Both the position numbers and the translations under genes were made by a program. Positions 26,361 to 34,386 of a DNA stretch of 64,000 nucleotides are shown here, in pieces. The stretch covers positions 1 through 64,000 of the forward strand of contig CAOKSY010000010.1 in NCBI GenBank assembly GCA_948471525.1, given 5' to 3'. The notes beneath the pieces are model-generated. The model saw only the letters and a list, made by a program, of their open reading frames with translations. It was not told the DNA's origin and did not search any database. Origin of the DNA: an uncultured Clostridia bacterium (GTDB lineage Bacteria; Bacillota; Clostridia; Christensenellales; UBA3700). Within the stretch, counting starts at the first letter, position 1. Every line of letters begins with the position of its first letter.

Positions 26361-26446
26361 TTATCCACACCCGCAAAAACTCCGTAATATCGACAATTAT
26401 ACGAGTTGTCCACATAGTTATCCACATTAATCTTAGGTTATCCACA
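26361..26446 (+). promoter_or_regulatory. Cluster of four DnaA boxes
   Basis: Three perfect TTATCCACA boxes (26361-26369, 26418-26426, 26438-26446) and one TTGTCCACA (26406-26414) lie in the same orientation within 86 bases. This matches the DnaA-ATP/ADP binding consensus. The next block toward purE is AT-rich. There is no dnaA or dnaN nearby and no change of gene strand across the site, so a titration or regulatory cluster is at least as likely as an origin. Confidence 0.75.
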
Positions 26447-26533
26447 GACAAATGTATCTGATTTTTATCGCTTAGTGTCGGTTTGAGGTAAGAAGATTTT
26501 TGTCATTCAGTCGAAAAATATGGACAATATAGT

Positions 26534-26562
26534 AAAAAGCGACGCAAATTTTGCGCCGCTTT
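26534..26562 (-). terminator. Terminator after icd
   Basis: On the minus strand AAAGCGGCGCAAA pairs with TTTGCGTCGCTTT (one mismatch) followed by T residues, starting about ten bases past the icd stop. Confidence 0.8.
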
Positions 26563-26572
26563 CATTGCCGTG

Positions 26573-27775
26573 TCAATTCATTTTTTCCGCTATCTTTTTC
26601 AAAAAGTCGACCGTATCCAGTTTTACGACCGCCGCGCCGCCTTTGTATATAGCCGCCAGATCGCCGGTCATATATCCGCTCTCGATCGTCTTTACAGTAG
26701 CCTTTTCCAATCTATCGGCAAAGTCGATCAGACCGTCGATTCCGTCGAGTTGACCTCTCTTTCTCAATCCGCCCGTCCAAGCATATATGGTCGCTACGGG
26801 ATTGGTAGAAGTCTTTTCGCCTTTCAAGTACTTGTAATAATGTCTGGTCACAGTGCCGTGCGCGGCCTCGTACTCGTAATTGCCTTCGGGAGACACAAGA
26901 ACCGACGTCATCATAGCCAGCGAGCCGAAAGCCGTTGCCACCATATCGCTCATTACGTCGCCGTCGTAATTCTTGCACGCCCATATCATGCCGCCGTTGG
27001 AGCGGATTACTCTCGCGACCGCGTCGTCGATAAGCGTGTAAAAATACTCTATGCCTGCCTCCGCAAATTTATCTTTATATTCCGCCTCGAAAATTTCGTT
27101 GAAAATATCCTTAAATCTATGGTCGTACGTCTTGGAAATAGTATCCTTTGCCGCAAACCAAAGAGGCTGACGGGTATCGAGCGCATAGTTAAAACAGCTT
27201 CTCGCAAACGAAGAAATGCTCTTATCTGTATTGTGCATACCCATTACTACCCCGCCCGACTTGGAATAATCGAATATCTCGATCTCCCTGCGACCGTCGC
27301 AATCGTCGACTACAAGCGTAGCCTTTCCGTCTTTTTTTACGTACGCCTCTACGTCTTTATAGATATCGCCGTAGGCGTGACGCGCGATTGTGATAGGACT
27401 TGTCCAGGTAGGAATATACGGAGTGATCCCGTCTACCATGATCGGAGCCCTGAACACCGTGCCGTCGAGTATCGCTCTGACCGTGCCGTTGGGACTCTTC
27501 CACATCTGAGTGAGATTATACTCCTTTACGCGCTGAGCGTTGGGTGTGATCGTAGCGCATTTTACGCCTACTCCGTACTTTTTTATAGCGTTGGCGGCGT
27601 CGACGGTGATCCTGTCCGCGGTCTTTTCTCTGTTGACCAACCCCAGATCGTAATACTCGCTTTTGAGTTCTACGTACGGCTCGATAAGTATTTCTTTTAT
27701 CCAAGCCCATATATGTCTGGTCATTTCATCGCCGTCCAGTTCTACTATCGGCGTAGTCATCTTGATCTTTTCCAT
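26573..27775 (-). CDS. icd: NADP-dependent isocitrate dehydrogenase
   Basis: About 400 residues of the dimeric NADP-ICD subfamily close to mitochondrial and cytosolic eukaryotic enzymes: TPIVELDGDEMTRHIW at the start, TITPNAQRVKEYNL, SPNGTVRAILDGTVFRAPI, RHAYGDIYK, KNYDGDVMSDMVA and GTVTRHYYKYLKGE. It oxidises isocitrate to 2-oxoglutarate and supplies NADPH and glutamate carbon. The frame extends 31 codons upstream, but the ATG at 27775 has GGAG eight bases before it and gives the family's usual N-terminus. No aconitase or citrate synthase lies nearby. Confidence 0.95.
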   Translation of the reverse strand: MEKIKMTTPIVELDGDEMTRHIWAWIKEILIEPYVELKSEYYDLGLVNREKTADRITVDAANAIKKYGVGVKCATITPNAQRVKEYNLTQMWKSPNGTVRAILDGTVFRAPIMVDGITPYIPTWTSPITIARHAYGDIYKDVEAYVKKDGKATLVVDDCDGRREIEIFDYSKSGGVVMGMHNTDKSISSFARSCFNYALDTRQPLWFAAKDTISKTYDHRFKDIFNEIFEAEYKDKFAEAGIEYFYTLIDDAVARVIRSNGGMIWACKNYDGDVMSDMVATAFGSLAMMTSVLVSPEGNYEYEAAHGTVTRHYYKYLKGEKTSTNPVATIYAWTGGLRKRGQLDGIDGLIDFADRLEKATVKTIESGYMTGDLAAIYKGGAAVVKLDTVDFLKKIAEKMN

Positions 27776-27948
27776 AGTGCACACTCCAAAAATTTTTGAG
27801 GCAAGACGCCGCGCATATTTTGCTCTTGCAAAGCCATTTATTCGACTTATTATCGCATTTATCGACATATATTCGACAAAATTTTCGATACGGGCGATAT
27901 AAAAGTGCTTTTGCGCGACGTCTTCCGCCTTTAATTTATCTTTTTAAA

Positions 27949-29088
27949 TTATACATTTTTTATCGAAAGTTTGCAAGCGTTTGCATTATTTTTGGCATAA
28001 TACTGAAGAACTTTCGACGAATATCCGCACACTTTCCTATTGTCGTAATCTCTTATAGCCTCTTCCACTATTATATCTATGATCTGCCTGAGCTTGAGAT
28101 CTCTGTCTTCGTAGAGATAGCCGGCAAGCGATCCCGGCACGGTATTGATCTCGTTGAGATATATTTCTCCGCTCTCCTTATCGACGAGAAAATCGCAGCG
28201 CACTATTCCCTTACATTCGAGAGCGCAATAGAGTTTCTGCGTCATATTCTGTATCTTTTTGCTCTCCGCCTCGCTCAATTCTGCGGGAAAGATCCTCCGC
28301 GCAGACGACTTTGTCGCCTTTCCGCCTCCCGACATGTATTTATCCTCAAACGTCAGGAATTCCTGCCAACCGACAGGCTCTTCGAGCGTAGAAGGATAAA
28401 CTTTGTCCTTGCTCTTGATACAGGCGCAATTTATCTCCTTAAAGTCGGTAAGAGCCTTTTCTATCACGACTTTTTTATCATAGATAAAAGCTACTTTCAG
28501 ATTCTCTCTCAGCTCAATCTCGTCCTTGCATACAGATATGCCTATCGACGAACCTTGCTTAGCGGGTTTTACTATGAGCGGAAAACCTATCCGAGCGACG
28601 ATCTTCTGCACAGCCTCTTCCCCGTCGTCTTCGAATACCGCTCCGTAGGGAAGCACGGGCAACGACAGTCTCTTGCAGAAAGACTTGCACATCGCTTTAT
28701 CCATACCTATCGCGCTCGCAAGCACGCCGGCCGACGTATAAGGAATATCGTGCACTTCCATAAATCCTTGAAGTGCGCCGTTCTCGCCGTTTCCGCCGTG
28801 AGTGCAGAGCAAAACGCAATCCACCGACGCAAGTTTTTTGAGTTTGTTCTTTTTCAATACAAAAAGATCCTTGCCGACAAACACCGCTTCTCTGCCCATT
28901 TCTTTATTCGATTGAGTATATTTATTCAGATCCGACCATTCGTCGGGAAGATAAAATTTATCAGCCCAAAATATCGGAAAAACATTATATTTTTTTCTGT
29001 CGACATTCTCTAGAGCCTGCATAGCCGTGATGATTGATATGTCTCTCTCGCACGAATTGCCGCCGTAAATTACCGCTAGATTTTTCAT
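27949..29088 (-). CDS. ddl: D-alanine--D-alanine ligase-type ATP-grasp enzyme
   Basis: A 379-residue ATP-grasp ligase: LAVIYGGNSCERDISIITA at the N-terminus, THGGNGENGALQGFMEV, IGMDKAMCK, FPLIVKPAKQGSSIGI, and the C-terminal metal- and ATP-binding VRCDFLVDKESGEIYLNEINTVPGS. It makes the D-Ala-D-Ala dipeptide for peptidoglycan, or a related dipeptide. The terminus specificity is not readable with confidence from the FEDKYMSGGG loop. It lies 45 bases after the MurF-like gene, which would use its product. Confidence 0.9.
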   Translation of the reverse strand: MKNLAVIYGGNSCERDISIITAMQALENVDRKKYNVFPIFWADKFYLPDEWSDLNKYTQSNKEMGREAVFVGKDLFVLKKNKLKKLASVDCVLLCTHGGNGENGALQGFMEVHDIPYTSAGVLASAIGMDKAMCKSFCKRLSLPVLPYGAVFEDDGEEAVQKIVARIGFPLIVKPAKQGSSIGISVCKDEIELRENLKVAFIYDKKVVIEKALTDFKEINCACIKSKDKVYPSTLEEPVGWQEFLTFEDKYMSGGGKATKSSARRIFPAELSEAESKKIQNMTQKLYCALECKGIVRCDFLVDKESGEIYLNEINTVPGSLAGYLYEDRDLKLRQIIDIIVEEAIRDYDNRKVCGYSSKVLQYYAKNNANACKLSIKNV

Positions 29089-29122
29089 TTATACCTCCGT
29101 TCAAACGTTGATTCTTAAATGA

Positions 29123-29137
29123 CTGAACAATGTTCAA
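29123..29137. promoter_or_regulatory. Palindrome at the murF/ddl junction
   Basis: CTGAACAATGTTCAA, one mismatch from the perfect TTGAAC-N3-GTTCAA palindrome, overlaps the stop codon of the MurF-like gene 35 bases before the ddl start. Another perfect copy is inside the MurF-like gene at 29560-29574. Confidence 0.4.
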
Positions 29138-30753
29138 TAGTTATCCGGCAGATCGTTTTGCAAAAGCAGCACGTCTCCCTTCTTAAGCATTGCGGAAAAC
29201 AGCTCTTTTGCGTTATCCAAATGCTCGACCAGATAGATATTCTTGTCGCAAAAGCCCTCCGAAAGCATTCCGAGCCTTATGTTTTCCTTGTTTATTCCTA
29301 TCAAAATAGCAATATCAGCCGTCCCCGCAATACTCTCTCCCAATTCAAAATTGGCTTTTTCCTGCCCTGCCCCCATCTCTACAAGTCCTTGCGTCGCAAC
29401 GATTTTTCTGCCTTTAAATAGTTTTAACGTCTCTATGGCAAGATGAGCGCCCTCTACGTTGCTGTTGTAACTGTCATCGACGATCGTTATTCCGGTCGGA
29501 AGTTCTATCGTCTGCAATCTATGTTCAATCGGTTGAACTTCTCCTATGCCCCCGACTATTTGAACAATGTTCAATCCAAGCCTGACCGCCATCGCCACGC
29601 AAAGCAGAATGTTGTTCAGATTATGTCTGCCTATCAACTTGCATACGCAAGGCTTCGTCTCCTCGCCGATCGTTAGATCAAACTTCAGCCCACTGCTGTC
29701 GCACTCGATATTGTTTGCTTTTATACCTAAATCTCCATCTATACGCGAAGCATATTTATCCGCCGAGATAGCTATTGGATTGGAGACTAAACTCTCCTCA
29801 TACATCTTCACAGTCATATCGTTGTCCGCGCCGTAAATCACGGTGCCGCCTGCCACACTCTCAATATAATCGGACAGTTCTTTCTTGGTCTTATAGATAT
29901 TTTCTCTGCTTTTGAACGTTGCGAGATGCTGCGTTCCTACTCCCGTAATAATGCCGTACGCCGGCTTGACGATATCGCACAGCTCGGATATATCTCCTTC
30001 TTTTCTCGCCCCCATCTCAGCGACAAACACTTCGCAATCCTCGGGCAGACCGTTCACCGCCCTGCATATCCCGAGCGGCGTATTGAAATTGCTCGGCGTA
30101 CAGTAAGCCTTGTATCCTTTATTCAATATAGTCGTCAAGATATTCTTCGTAGTCGTCTTGGCAAAACTGCCCGTGATGCCTATCTTTATCAACTTATCTC
30201 TATTTTGAAGTTCCGTCTTGCACTTATTTATAAACTTATGGGCTATCCTGCGTTCATTTGGCGCGGCAAACGCGATCGAAAGAGCTACTATTTGAGGAAG
30301 CAACGCAAAAATTATCGGCACGAATATAAAACTAAGCCTTACGGACTTGATTTTTATTACGCTTCCGACAGCCAACGCCGCCCCGAGCAATAGAAATATA
30401 AGCGCGGAATACATAACGATAAGCCTTTTGGCTCTCGGAGTATATACCAAAGGCTGATGAATACATTTATCCCTATCGTCCGCAAGACTCACCAAAAGCA
30501 CTACCGCATATAGCCCTTGAACGACCATCTGCACGTAAAAACTGCCTATCGCTATAGATATAAAACAAAAAATAGCATTGCAAAGCGTAATACAAACGGC
30601 AGAACCCCACAATTTGAGCTTGATACTCTTCATTTTGCGGGAATTTACCAATTTATACCCTTCCAACTGCACCAAATTTACGATCCTGAGAGACAGTACG
30701 ATCGCCAAGATCCAAAAAACGACTCCCGTCGCCGCTATAACGCCTATTTGCAT
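29134..30753 (-). CDS. MurF-like ligase with N-terminal membrane domain
   Basis: About 539 residues. The first 165 or so contain several hydrophobic segments (VIAATGVVFWILAIVLSL, then pairs near 50-90 and 110-165). A Mur-ligase core follows: KIGITGSFAKTTTKN, FNTPLGICRAVNGLP, AEMGARKEGD and IVDDSYNSNVEGAH. MurF adds D-Ala-D-Ala to UDP-MurNAc-tripeptide. Here the usual N-terminal UDP-binding domain seems replaced by the membrane domain, and the P-loop has Ala before the Lys where Gly is normal. I used the ATG at 30753; the frame opens 16 codons earlier inside the hydrolase gene. The neighbouring ddl supports a cell-wall role. A different amide ligase substrate is possible. Confidence 0.8.
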   Translation of the reverse strand: MQIGVIAATGVVFWILAIVLSLRIVNLVQLEGYKLVNSRKMKSIKLKLWGSAVCITLCNAIFCFISIAIGSFYVQMVVQGLYAVVLLVSLADDRDKCIHQPLVYTPRAKRLIVMYSALIFLLLGAALAVGSVIKIKSVRLSFIFVPIIFALLPQIVALSIAFAAPNERRIAHKFINKCKTELQNRDKLIKIGITGSFAKTTTKNILTTILNKGYKAYCTPSNFNTPLGICRAVNGLPEDCEVFVAEMGARKEGDISELCDIVKPAYGIITGVGTQHLATFKSRENIYKTKKELSDYIESVAGGTVIYGADNDMTVKMYEESLVSNPIAISADKYASRIDGDLGIKANNIECDSSGLKFDLTIGEETKPCVCKLIGRHNLNNILLCVAMAVRLGLNIVQIVGGIGEVQPIEHRLQTIELPTGITIVDDSYNSNVEGAHLAIETLKLFKGRKIVATQGLVEMGAGQEKANFELGESIAGTADIAILIGINKENIRLGMLSEGFCDKNIYLVEHLDNAKELFSAMLKKGDVLLLQNDLPDNY

Positions 30754-31439
30754 ATATTGCCGAAATAGCTGTCTAAAATTGCCAAAAACTGACCGTAACA
30801 ATCAAGATAGCTATAATGTCCTCCTTGCAAAAAAATCAATCCACTATTATATATGCCTCTATGCAACCTCTTTGCCATATACGGCGGCGTATCCTTATCG
30901 CGGTCGCCCCAAATTATCAGCGTGTCGCACTTTATATCGCCCAAAAGGTCGTCGAGATGAAAGTTTACGATATTTTTAAACGTCTCGCGCATATCGCCGC
31001 TAAGCGCCCTATAATCCGCCGAACCGCATTTAGATACGTCCATTTTAAAGCGTTTTTTCAACCTATATGTCATTTTTTTGATACTTTTCTTGAGAGAAAA
31101 TCTAGGTTTCAATCCCGCGCTGTCGACCAAAACAATACTCTTTATATTGCTTGAGCGCGCCGCTTCGTAGATCGCGACTCTACCGCCGAAAGAATGTCCG
31201 ACAAGTATCACGTCGCGCATAGAATACAGCTCTATCAACTCGCGCACGCCGTCCGCATAGTCGCTCAAATTAAGGGCGCGCGGCAACTCGCTCGCTCCGA
31301 ATCCGTAAAAATCCACCGCCGTACAGCGGTATTTTTTGCTGAAGACGTCGAATACTCCGCGAAAACTGTCTATGCTTCCGCCCCAGCCGTGCAAAAATAT
31401 GATATCTTGACCTTCGCCCTCGATAATATGATTAAGAAT
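30744..31439 (-). CDS. Alpha/beta hydrolase, probable ATT start
   Basis: About 231 residues with the hydrolase order: HGWGGS oxyanion loop, VGHSFGGRVA nucleophile elbow (Ser), WGDRDKDTP acid (Asp) and GGHYSYLD (His). The first usual start codon (TTG at 31394) would begin directly at HGWGGS and lose the preceding beta strand LNHIIEGEGQDIIFL, which the family needs. Upstream in frame there is no ATG, GTG or TTG before a stop. ATT at 31439 has GAGG (31446-31449) six bases before it and is the best start. The gene overlaps the MurF-like gene by ten bases. The substrate is unknown. Confidence 0.7.
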   Translation of the reverse strand: MLNHIIEGEGQDIIFLHGWGGSIDSFRGVFDVFSKKYRCTAVDFYGFGASELPRALNLSDYADGVRELIELYSMRDVILVGHSFGGRVAIYEAARSSNIKSIVLVDSAGLKPRFSLKKSIKKMTYRLKKRFKMDVSKCGSADYRALSGDMRETFKNIVNFHLDDLLGDIKCDTLIIWGDRDKDTPPYMAKRLHRGIYNSGLIFLQGGHYSYLDCYGQFLAILDSYFGNICK

Positions 31440-31586
31440 GATCCACCTCGCCGCGCGGCTTGATATCGACAGTCGATAAGATCAAGCAAGCGCGAAATTT
31501 GTCGCAATATAATATTAGATATGAAAAAAGTCTAAGAAAAATTACAAATTACGGCAAAAAACCGCTTAAATTTCAAAAATCCATTT

Positions 31587-31609
31587 AAAAAAGCCGCCTT
31601 TCGGCGACT
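31587..31609 (-). terminator. Terminator after rimI
   Basis: GTCGCC-GAAA-GGCGGC followed by six T on the minus strand, about 25 bases past the rimI stop; it ends the tsaB-rimI unit. Confidence 0.85.
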
Positions 31610-31633
31610 TACTCAAACTTTTATACTTATTTT

Positions 31634-32080
31634 TCAGCGAATATCGCGCTTCCACATTATCAGCGCGGCGTCTTTGCCGGCATAAAATTTAGGTCTCCTG
31701 CCCTCGACGCAAAAGCCGAACTTATTATACAATGCAATCGCAGGCGTATTATTTTCATTAACTTCGAGCGTAAGCGCGGTTATACCACTATCGCGCGCGG
31801 CAGTTATAATATCCCGAATAAGCGCGCTGCCTATGCCTTTTCCTCTAAACGCCTCTTTTACCGCAAGATTATTGATATATCCTTCGCCAGCCACTACGTT
31901 CATACTGTAATAACATATCGCGTCGCCGTCGATCAAACCGATCCTAGCCAACGCATTTGGATTAGAAGTCAACGCCGATATCTGCTCCATACTCCAAAAC
32001 TCGGGAATACTATCCCGTTCTATCGCAAAAACCTGTTCGACATATTTGTCGGATAAATTTTCAAATTTAATTTCGCACAT
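31634..32080 (-). CDS. rimI: Ribosomal protein bS18-alanine N-acetyltransferase
   Basis: A 148-residue GNAT-fold protein: the acetyl-CoA pyrophosphate loop VKEAFRGKGIGSALI (about 73-87), the preceding INNLAV strand, TLEVNENNTPAIALYNKFGF and the terminal RRPKFY. RimI-type enzymes acetylate the N-terminus of bS18 or other proteins. Its ATG lies five bases past the tsaB stop without its own strong Shine-Dalgarno, so it is probably coupled to tsaB, the usual Firmicutes arrangement. Confidence 0.88.
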   Translation of the reverse strand: MCEIKFENLSDKYVEQVFAIERDSIPEFWSMEQISALTSNPNALARIGLIDGDAICYYSMNVVAGEGYINNLAVKEAFRGKGIGSALIRDIITAARDSGITALTLEVNENNTPAIALYNKFGFCVEGRRPKFYAGKDAALIMWKRDIR

Positions 32081-32085
32081 TCAAA

Positions 32086-32685
32086 TTATACCGTTTTATC
32101 CATATTTTTCAATTCATATTCGCGCTCCGCTTGCGACTTCTTAAGATAGATCGGAGAGAGATCGGTAAAATCTCCCGCCGCGATTTTTCGCTTTGCGATC
32201 TCTATCAGCGTTCGGGGATTTGACGCGCCGCTCTTATATACGACGCAAGTTTTCTTCTCGAGATCGGCGCGCGTCATCTCGCCTATCGCCACCATATTCT
32301 CATAAGAGCCCCTGAATGCGGCGTAATAAAAACTGTCGTGTCTGCAGTCTATCGCCGCATAGAATTCATTTTCATTTGTTCCGAAAGCCAATTCTTCAAG
32401 CGCGTTTATCGAAACGCATTTTTTGCCGCATGCAAACGCCAAAGCTTTGACACTCGACACGCCTATCCTTATTCCGGTAAAAGATCCAGGACCTGCGACG
32501 CAAGCAAAATAATCGACGTCTTTAATATTTATTCCCGCTTCGCCGAGCACCCTGTCTATCGACGGAACTATCTGCGAATTATGCAGTTTGCTCTCCGAGC
32601 CGCCGATAAAAGAGTATATCTTATCTTCGCTCGATAATCCTATCACCATATTTTCCGACGCCGTATCTACGACCAAAATTTTCAT
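32086..32685 (-). CDS. tsaB: tRNA threonylcarbamoyladenosine biosynthesis protein TsaB
   Basis: About 199 residues of the ASKHA-fold scaffold that joins TsaD and TsaE to make t6A37 in ANN-decoding tRNAs. MKILVVDTASENMVIGL, the helix PSIDRVLGEAGI, and CVAGPGSFTGIRIGVSSVKALAF are diagnostic. The start used is MKILVVD with AGGTG upstream; the frame opens six codons earlier. tsaD is not in the window. Confidence 0.93.
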   Translation of the reverse strand: MKILVVDTASENMVIGLSSEDKIYSFIGGSESKLHNSQIVPSIDRVLGEAGINIKDVDYFACVAGPGSFTGIRIGVSSVKALAFACGKKCVSINALEELAFGTNENEFYAAIDCRHDSFYYAAFRGSYENMVAIGEMTRADLEKKTCVVYKSGASNPRTLIEIAKRKIAAGDFTDLSPIYLKKSQAEREYELKNMDKTV

Positions 32686-32974
32686 ATCACACCTATATAG
32701 CATTATTTTGTCTAAATTTGTTCTATTTTGCTTGATTTTATAGAATAATTCTAAAAATCGCGCTAATTAAGAAGTAAGTTGCTCTAATTGAGAAGACTAT
32801 TTGCGCTTGATCACCATTAATTATCGGCTTAACCGCTATATGCATACCGCTCGCCGACATAATAAGTATATTGTCTTACGTATAAAATAGTGAAAGCATC
32901 GTCTCATATTTCCGCGAATCCATATAATTCCCCCGATTTATCGAATAGCCGATCTTAGATTATCGCATCTATAT
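32686..32974. other. Intergenic gap between tsaE and tsaB
   Basis: About 290 bases, AT-rich, with no ORF, RNA gene or strong hairpin that I can support. A separate promoter for tsaB-rimI probably lies here. Confidence 0.45.
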
Positions 32975-33442
32975 TCAATCGCGGCTCAACTCGCATATAT
33001 CCAAGTCTGCTCCGCTTATTGTGAATAATCTCATATCTTCGGACAAAGTCTGTATATCGATAACTATAGGATCCTTTACGTCTTCAAATTTATTCCATTC
33101 GATCACACACACGCCGCCCGCGTCTAAGTAATCGTTAAGTCCCAACTCATATAACTCGTCTTCGTCTTGAGCTCTGTACATATCGAAATGATACAGTCGC
33201 AATCTCCCCTCGTATTCTTTCATAAACGTAAACGTAGGACTTGTCACGATATCCTCTACTCCCAAAAACTTTGCAAGCCCTTTGGTGAAAGTCGTCTTTC
33301 CCGCCCCAAGATCTCCGTTGAGCAATATGACCTCTCCGCCCTTCAACTTCTCTGCCAGCTTTTCCGCAAGCAAATAAGTATCTTCTATGCATTGAGACAA
33401 ATATTCGATTTTTATATTTTTGGAATTTGTCATATCGTCCAT
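32975..33442 (-). CDS. tsaE: tRNA threonylcarbamoyladenosine biosynthesis ATPase TsaE
   Basis: About 155 residues with the P-loop LNGDLGAGKTTFTKGLA, VTSPTFTFMKEYEG and the Walker B-like YHFDMYRAQDEDELYELG. It powers the TsaB-TsaD complex. The frame runs 48 codons further upstream into the ribU control region; the ATG at 33442, or the one at 33433, gives the family's normal N-terminus. It is divergent from ribU. Confidence 0.92.
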   Translation of the reverse strand: MDDMTNSKNIKIEYLSQCIEDTYLLAEKLAEKLKGGEVILLNGDLGAGKTTFTKGLAKFLGVEDIVTSPTFTFMKEYEGRLRLYHFDMYRAQDEDELYELGLNDYLDAGGVCVIEWNKFEDVKDPIVIDIQTLSEDMRLFTISGADLDICELSRD

Positions 33443-33497
33443 ATAAATTACTCTGTATATTTTGACTGATTTTGTCAATATTTTCATTATATTACAC

Positions 33498-33526
33498 TTG
33501 ACAAATTTTTGCAATAGATTTATAAT
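33498..33526 (+). promoter_or_regulatory. ribU promoter
   Basis: A full consensus promoter: TTGACA (33498-33503), a 17-base spacer and TATAAT (33521-33526). It would start the transcript just before the FMN riboswitch. Confidence 0.85.
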
Positions 33527-33540
33527 ATCGCTAATCAAAT

Positions 33541-33665
33541 AATTCTTTGAGGGTAGGTGAAATTCCTCACCGGTGGTATAGCCCACAAACGCCGTAAATC
33601 TTTTATGCGGCGCCGAGCAAGCGAAATTCTTGCGCCGACAGTACAGTCTGGATAGGAAAAGGATT
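33541..33665 (+). ncRNA. FMN riboswitch (RFN element)
   Basis: The RFN core is present in order: GAGGGTAGGTGAAATTCC, CACCGGTGGTATAGCCCAC, a variable stem, GCGCCGACAGTACAGTC and TGGATAGGAAAAGG. The closing helix pairs AATTCTTT (33541-33548) with AAAGGATT (33658-33665). The right strand contains the AGGA ribosome site of ribU, whose ATG begins at 33671. Binding of FMN should therefore close the ribosome site (translational control), and there is no separate terminator hairpin. Confidence 0.95.
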
Positions 33666-33670
33666 AATAT

Positions 33671-34312
33671 ATGTATAATACTTTATCAAGAAGCAAGTGG
33701 CTCGCAACCACCGCTCTTTTGTCAGCAATGGCAAGCGTACTTATGTTTTGGGGACTCCCCGTACCGCTTATGCCCGCATTTATCAAACTTGATTTTTCCC
33801 TAGTGCCCTGCATAATAGGAAATATCGCTCTGGGTCCTCTCAGCGGGATTGCAGTCACCGTGATCAAGGAAATTATCCATCTTCTTATAAAAGGAATCGG
33901 TTCTACCGGCGGCGTGGGAGATTTGGCAGATCTATTCACTTGCCTATGCGTAATAATCCCGTCAGGGTTTATTTATAAGAAATTTCCCAATATCAAAGGA
34001 CTTATATTGGGACTGAGCATAGGTTCGCTTACTTCGGGAATACTATCCGGACTGCTATTCAACGCGCTTGTAATATATCCTCTTTACGGCAAATTTATGA
34101 TACCTATGGAACAGATAATTGCGATGTATCAAAAAATAAGACCGTCGTCCGACGGACTATGGGAAATACTTGCGATATTCAATATGCCCTTTACGTTCCT
34201 CAAATGCGCCGTCATATCGGTAATTGCGGTATTCATAGCAAAACCGTTGGAGAGATACGTTTTCAAACGCAATAACGGCGCAGGCAAGGCGAAAAACGTA
34301 GAAGCTCAATAG
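33671..34312 (+). CDS. ribU: Riboflavin ECF transporter S component RibU
   Basis: A 213-residue membrane protein with about six hydrophobic segments. The N-terminal region fits RibU: LATTALLSAMASVLMFWGLPVPLMPAFIKLDFSLVP, followed by GPLSGIAVTVIKEIIHLL. It binds riboflavin and works with the shared EcfA/EcfA'/EcfT module, which is encoded elsewhere. The FMN riboswitch directly upstream agrees with the substrate. Confidence 0.93.
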   Translation: MYNTLSRSKWLATTALLSAMASVLMFWGLPVPLMPAFIKLDFSLVPCIIGNIALGPLSGIAVTVIKEIIHLLIKGIGSTGGVGDLADLFTCLCVIIPSGFIYKKFPNIKGLILGLSIGSLTSGILSGLLFNALVIYPLYGKFMIPMEQIIAMYQKIRPSSDGLWEILAIFNMPFTFLKCAVISVIAVFIAKPLERYVFKRNNGAGKAKNVEAQ

Positions 34313-34386
34313 CGTATTTTTATCGACAAACCGAATAAAAATCCGTCGATAGGAAAAAATATAAACGTACCACGGAGGAAGTTTAT

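Larger units (their letters stand above)
26169..26572. other. Intergenic region between purE and icd
   Basis: About 400 bases with no ORF of note. It holds, in minus-strand order, the icd terminator, a four-member DnaA-box cluster (26361-26446), an AT-rich stretch (about 26184-26300) and the pur promoter. No purine riboswitch consensus was seen, nor a PurR-type box I can name. Confidence 0.6.

Noticed and set aside
26184..26446. Chromosomal replication origin
   Set aside because: DnaA boxes and AT-richness are there, but dnaA, dnaN and rpmH are absent and gene direction does not switch. Kept as a DnaA-box cluster only.
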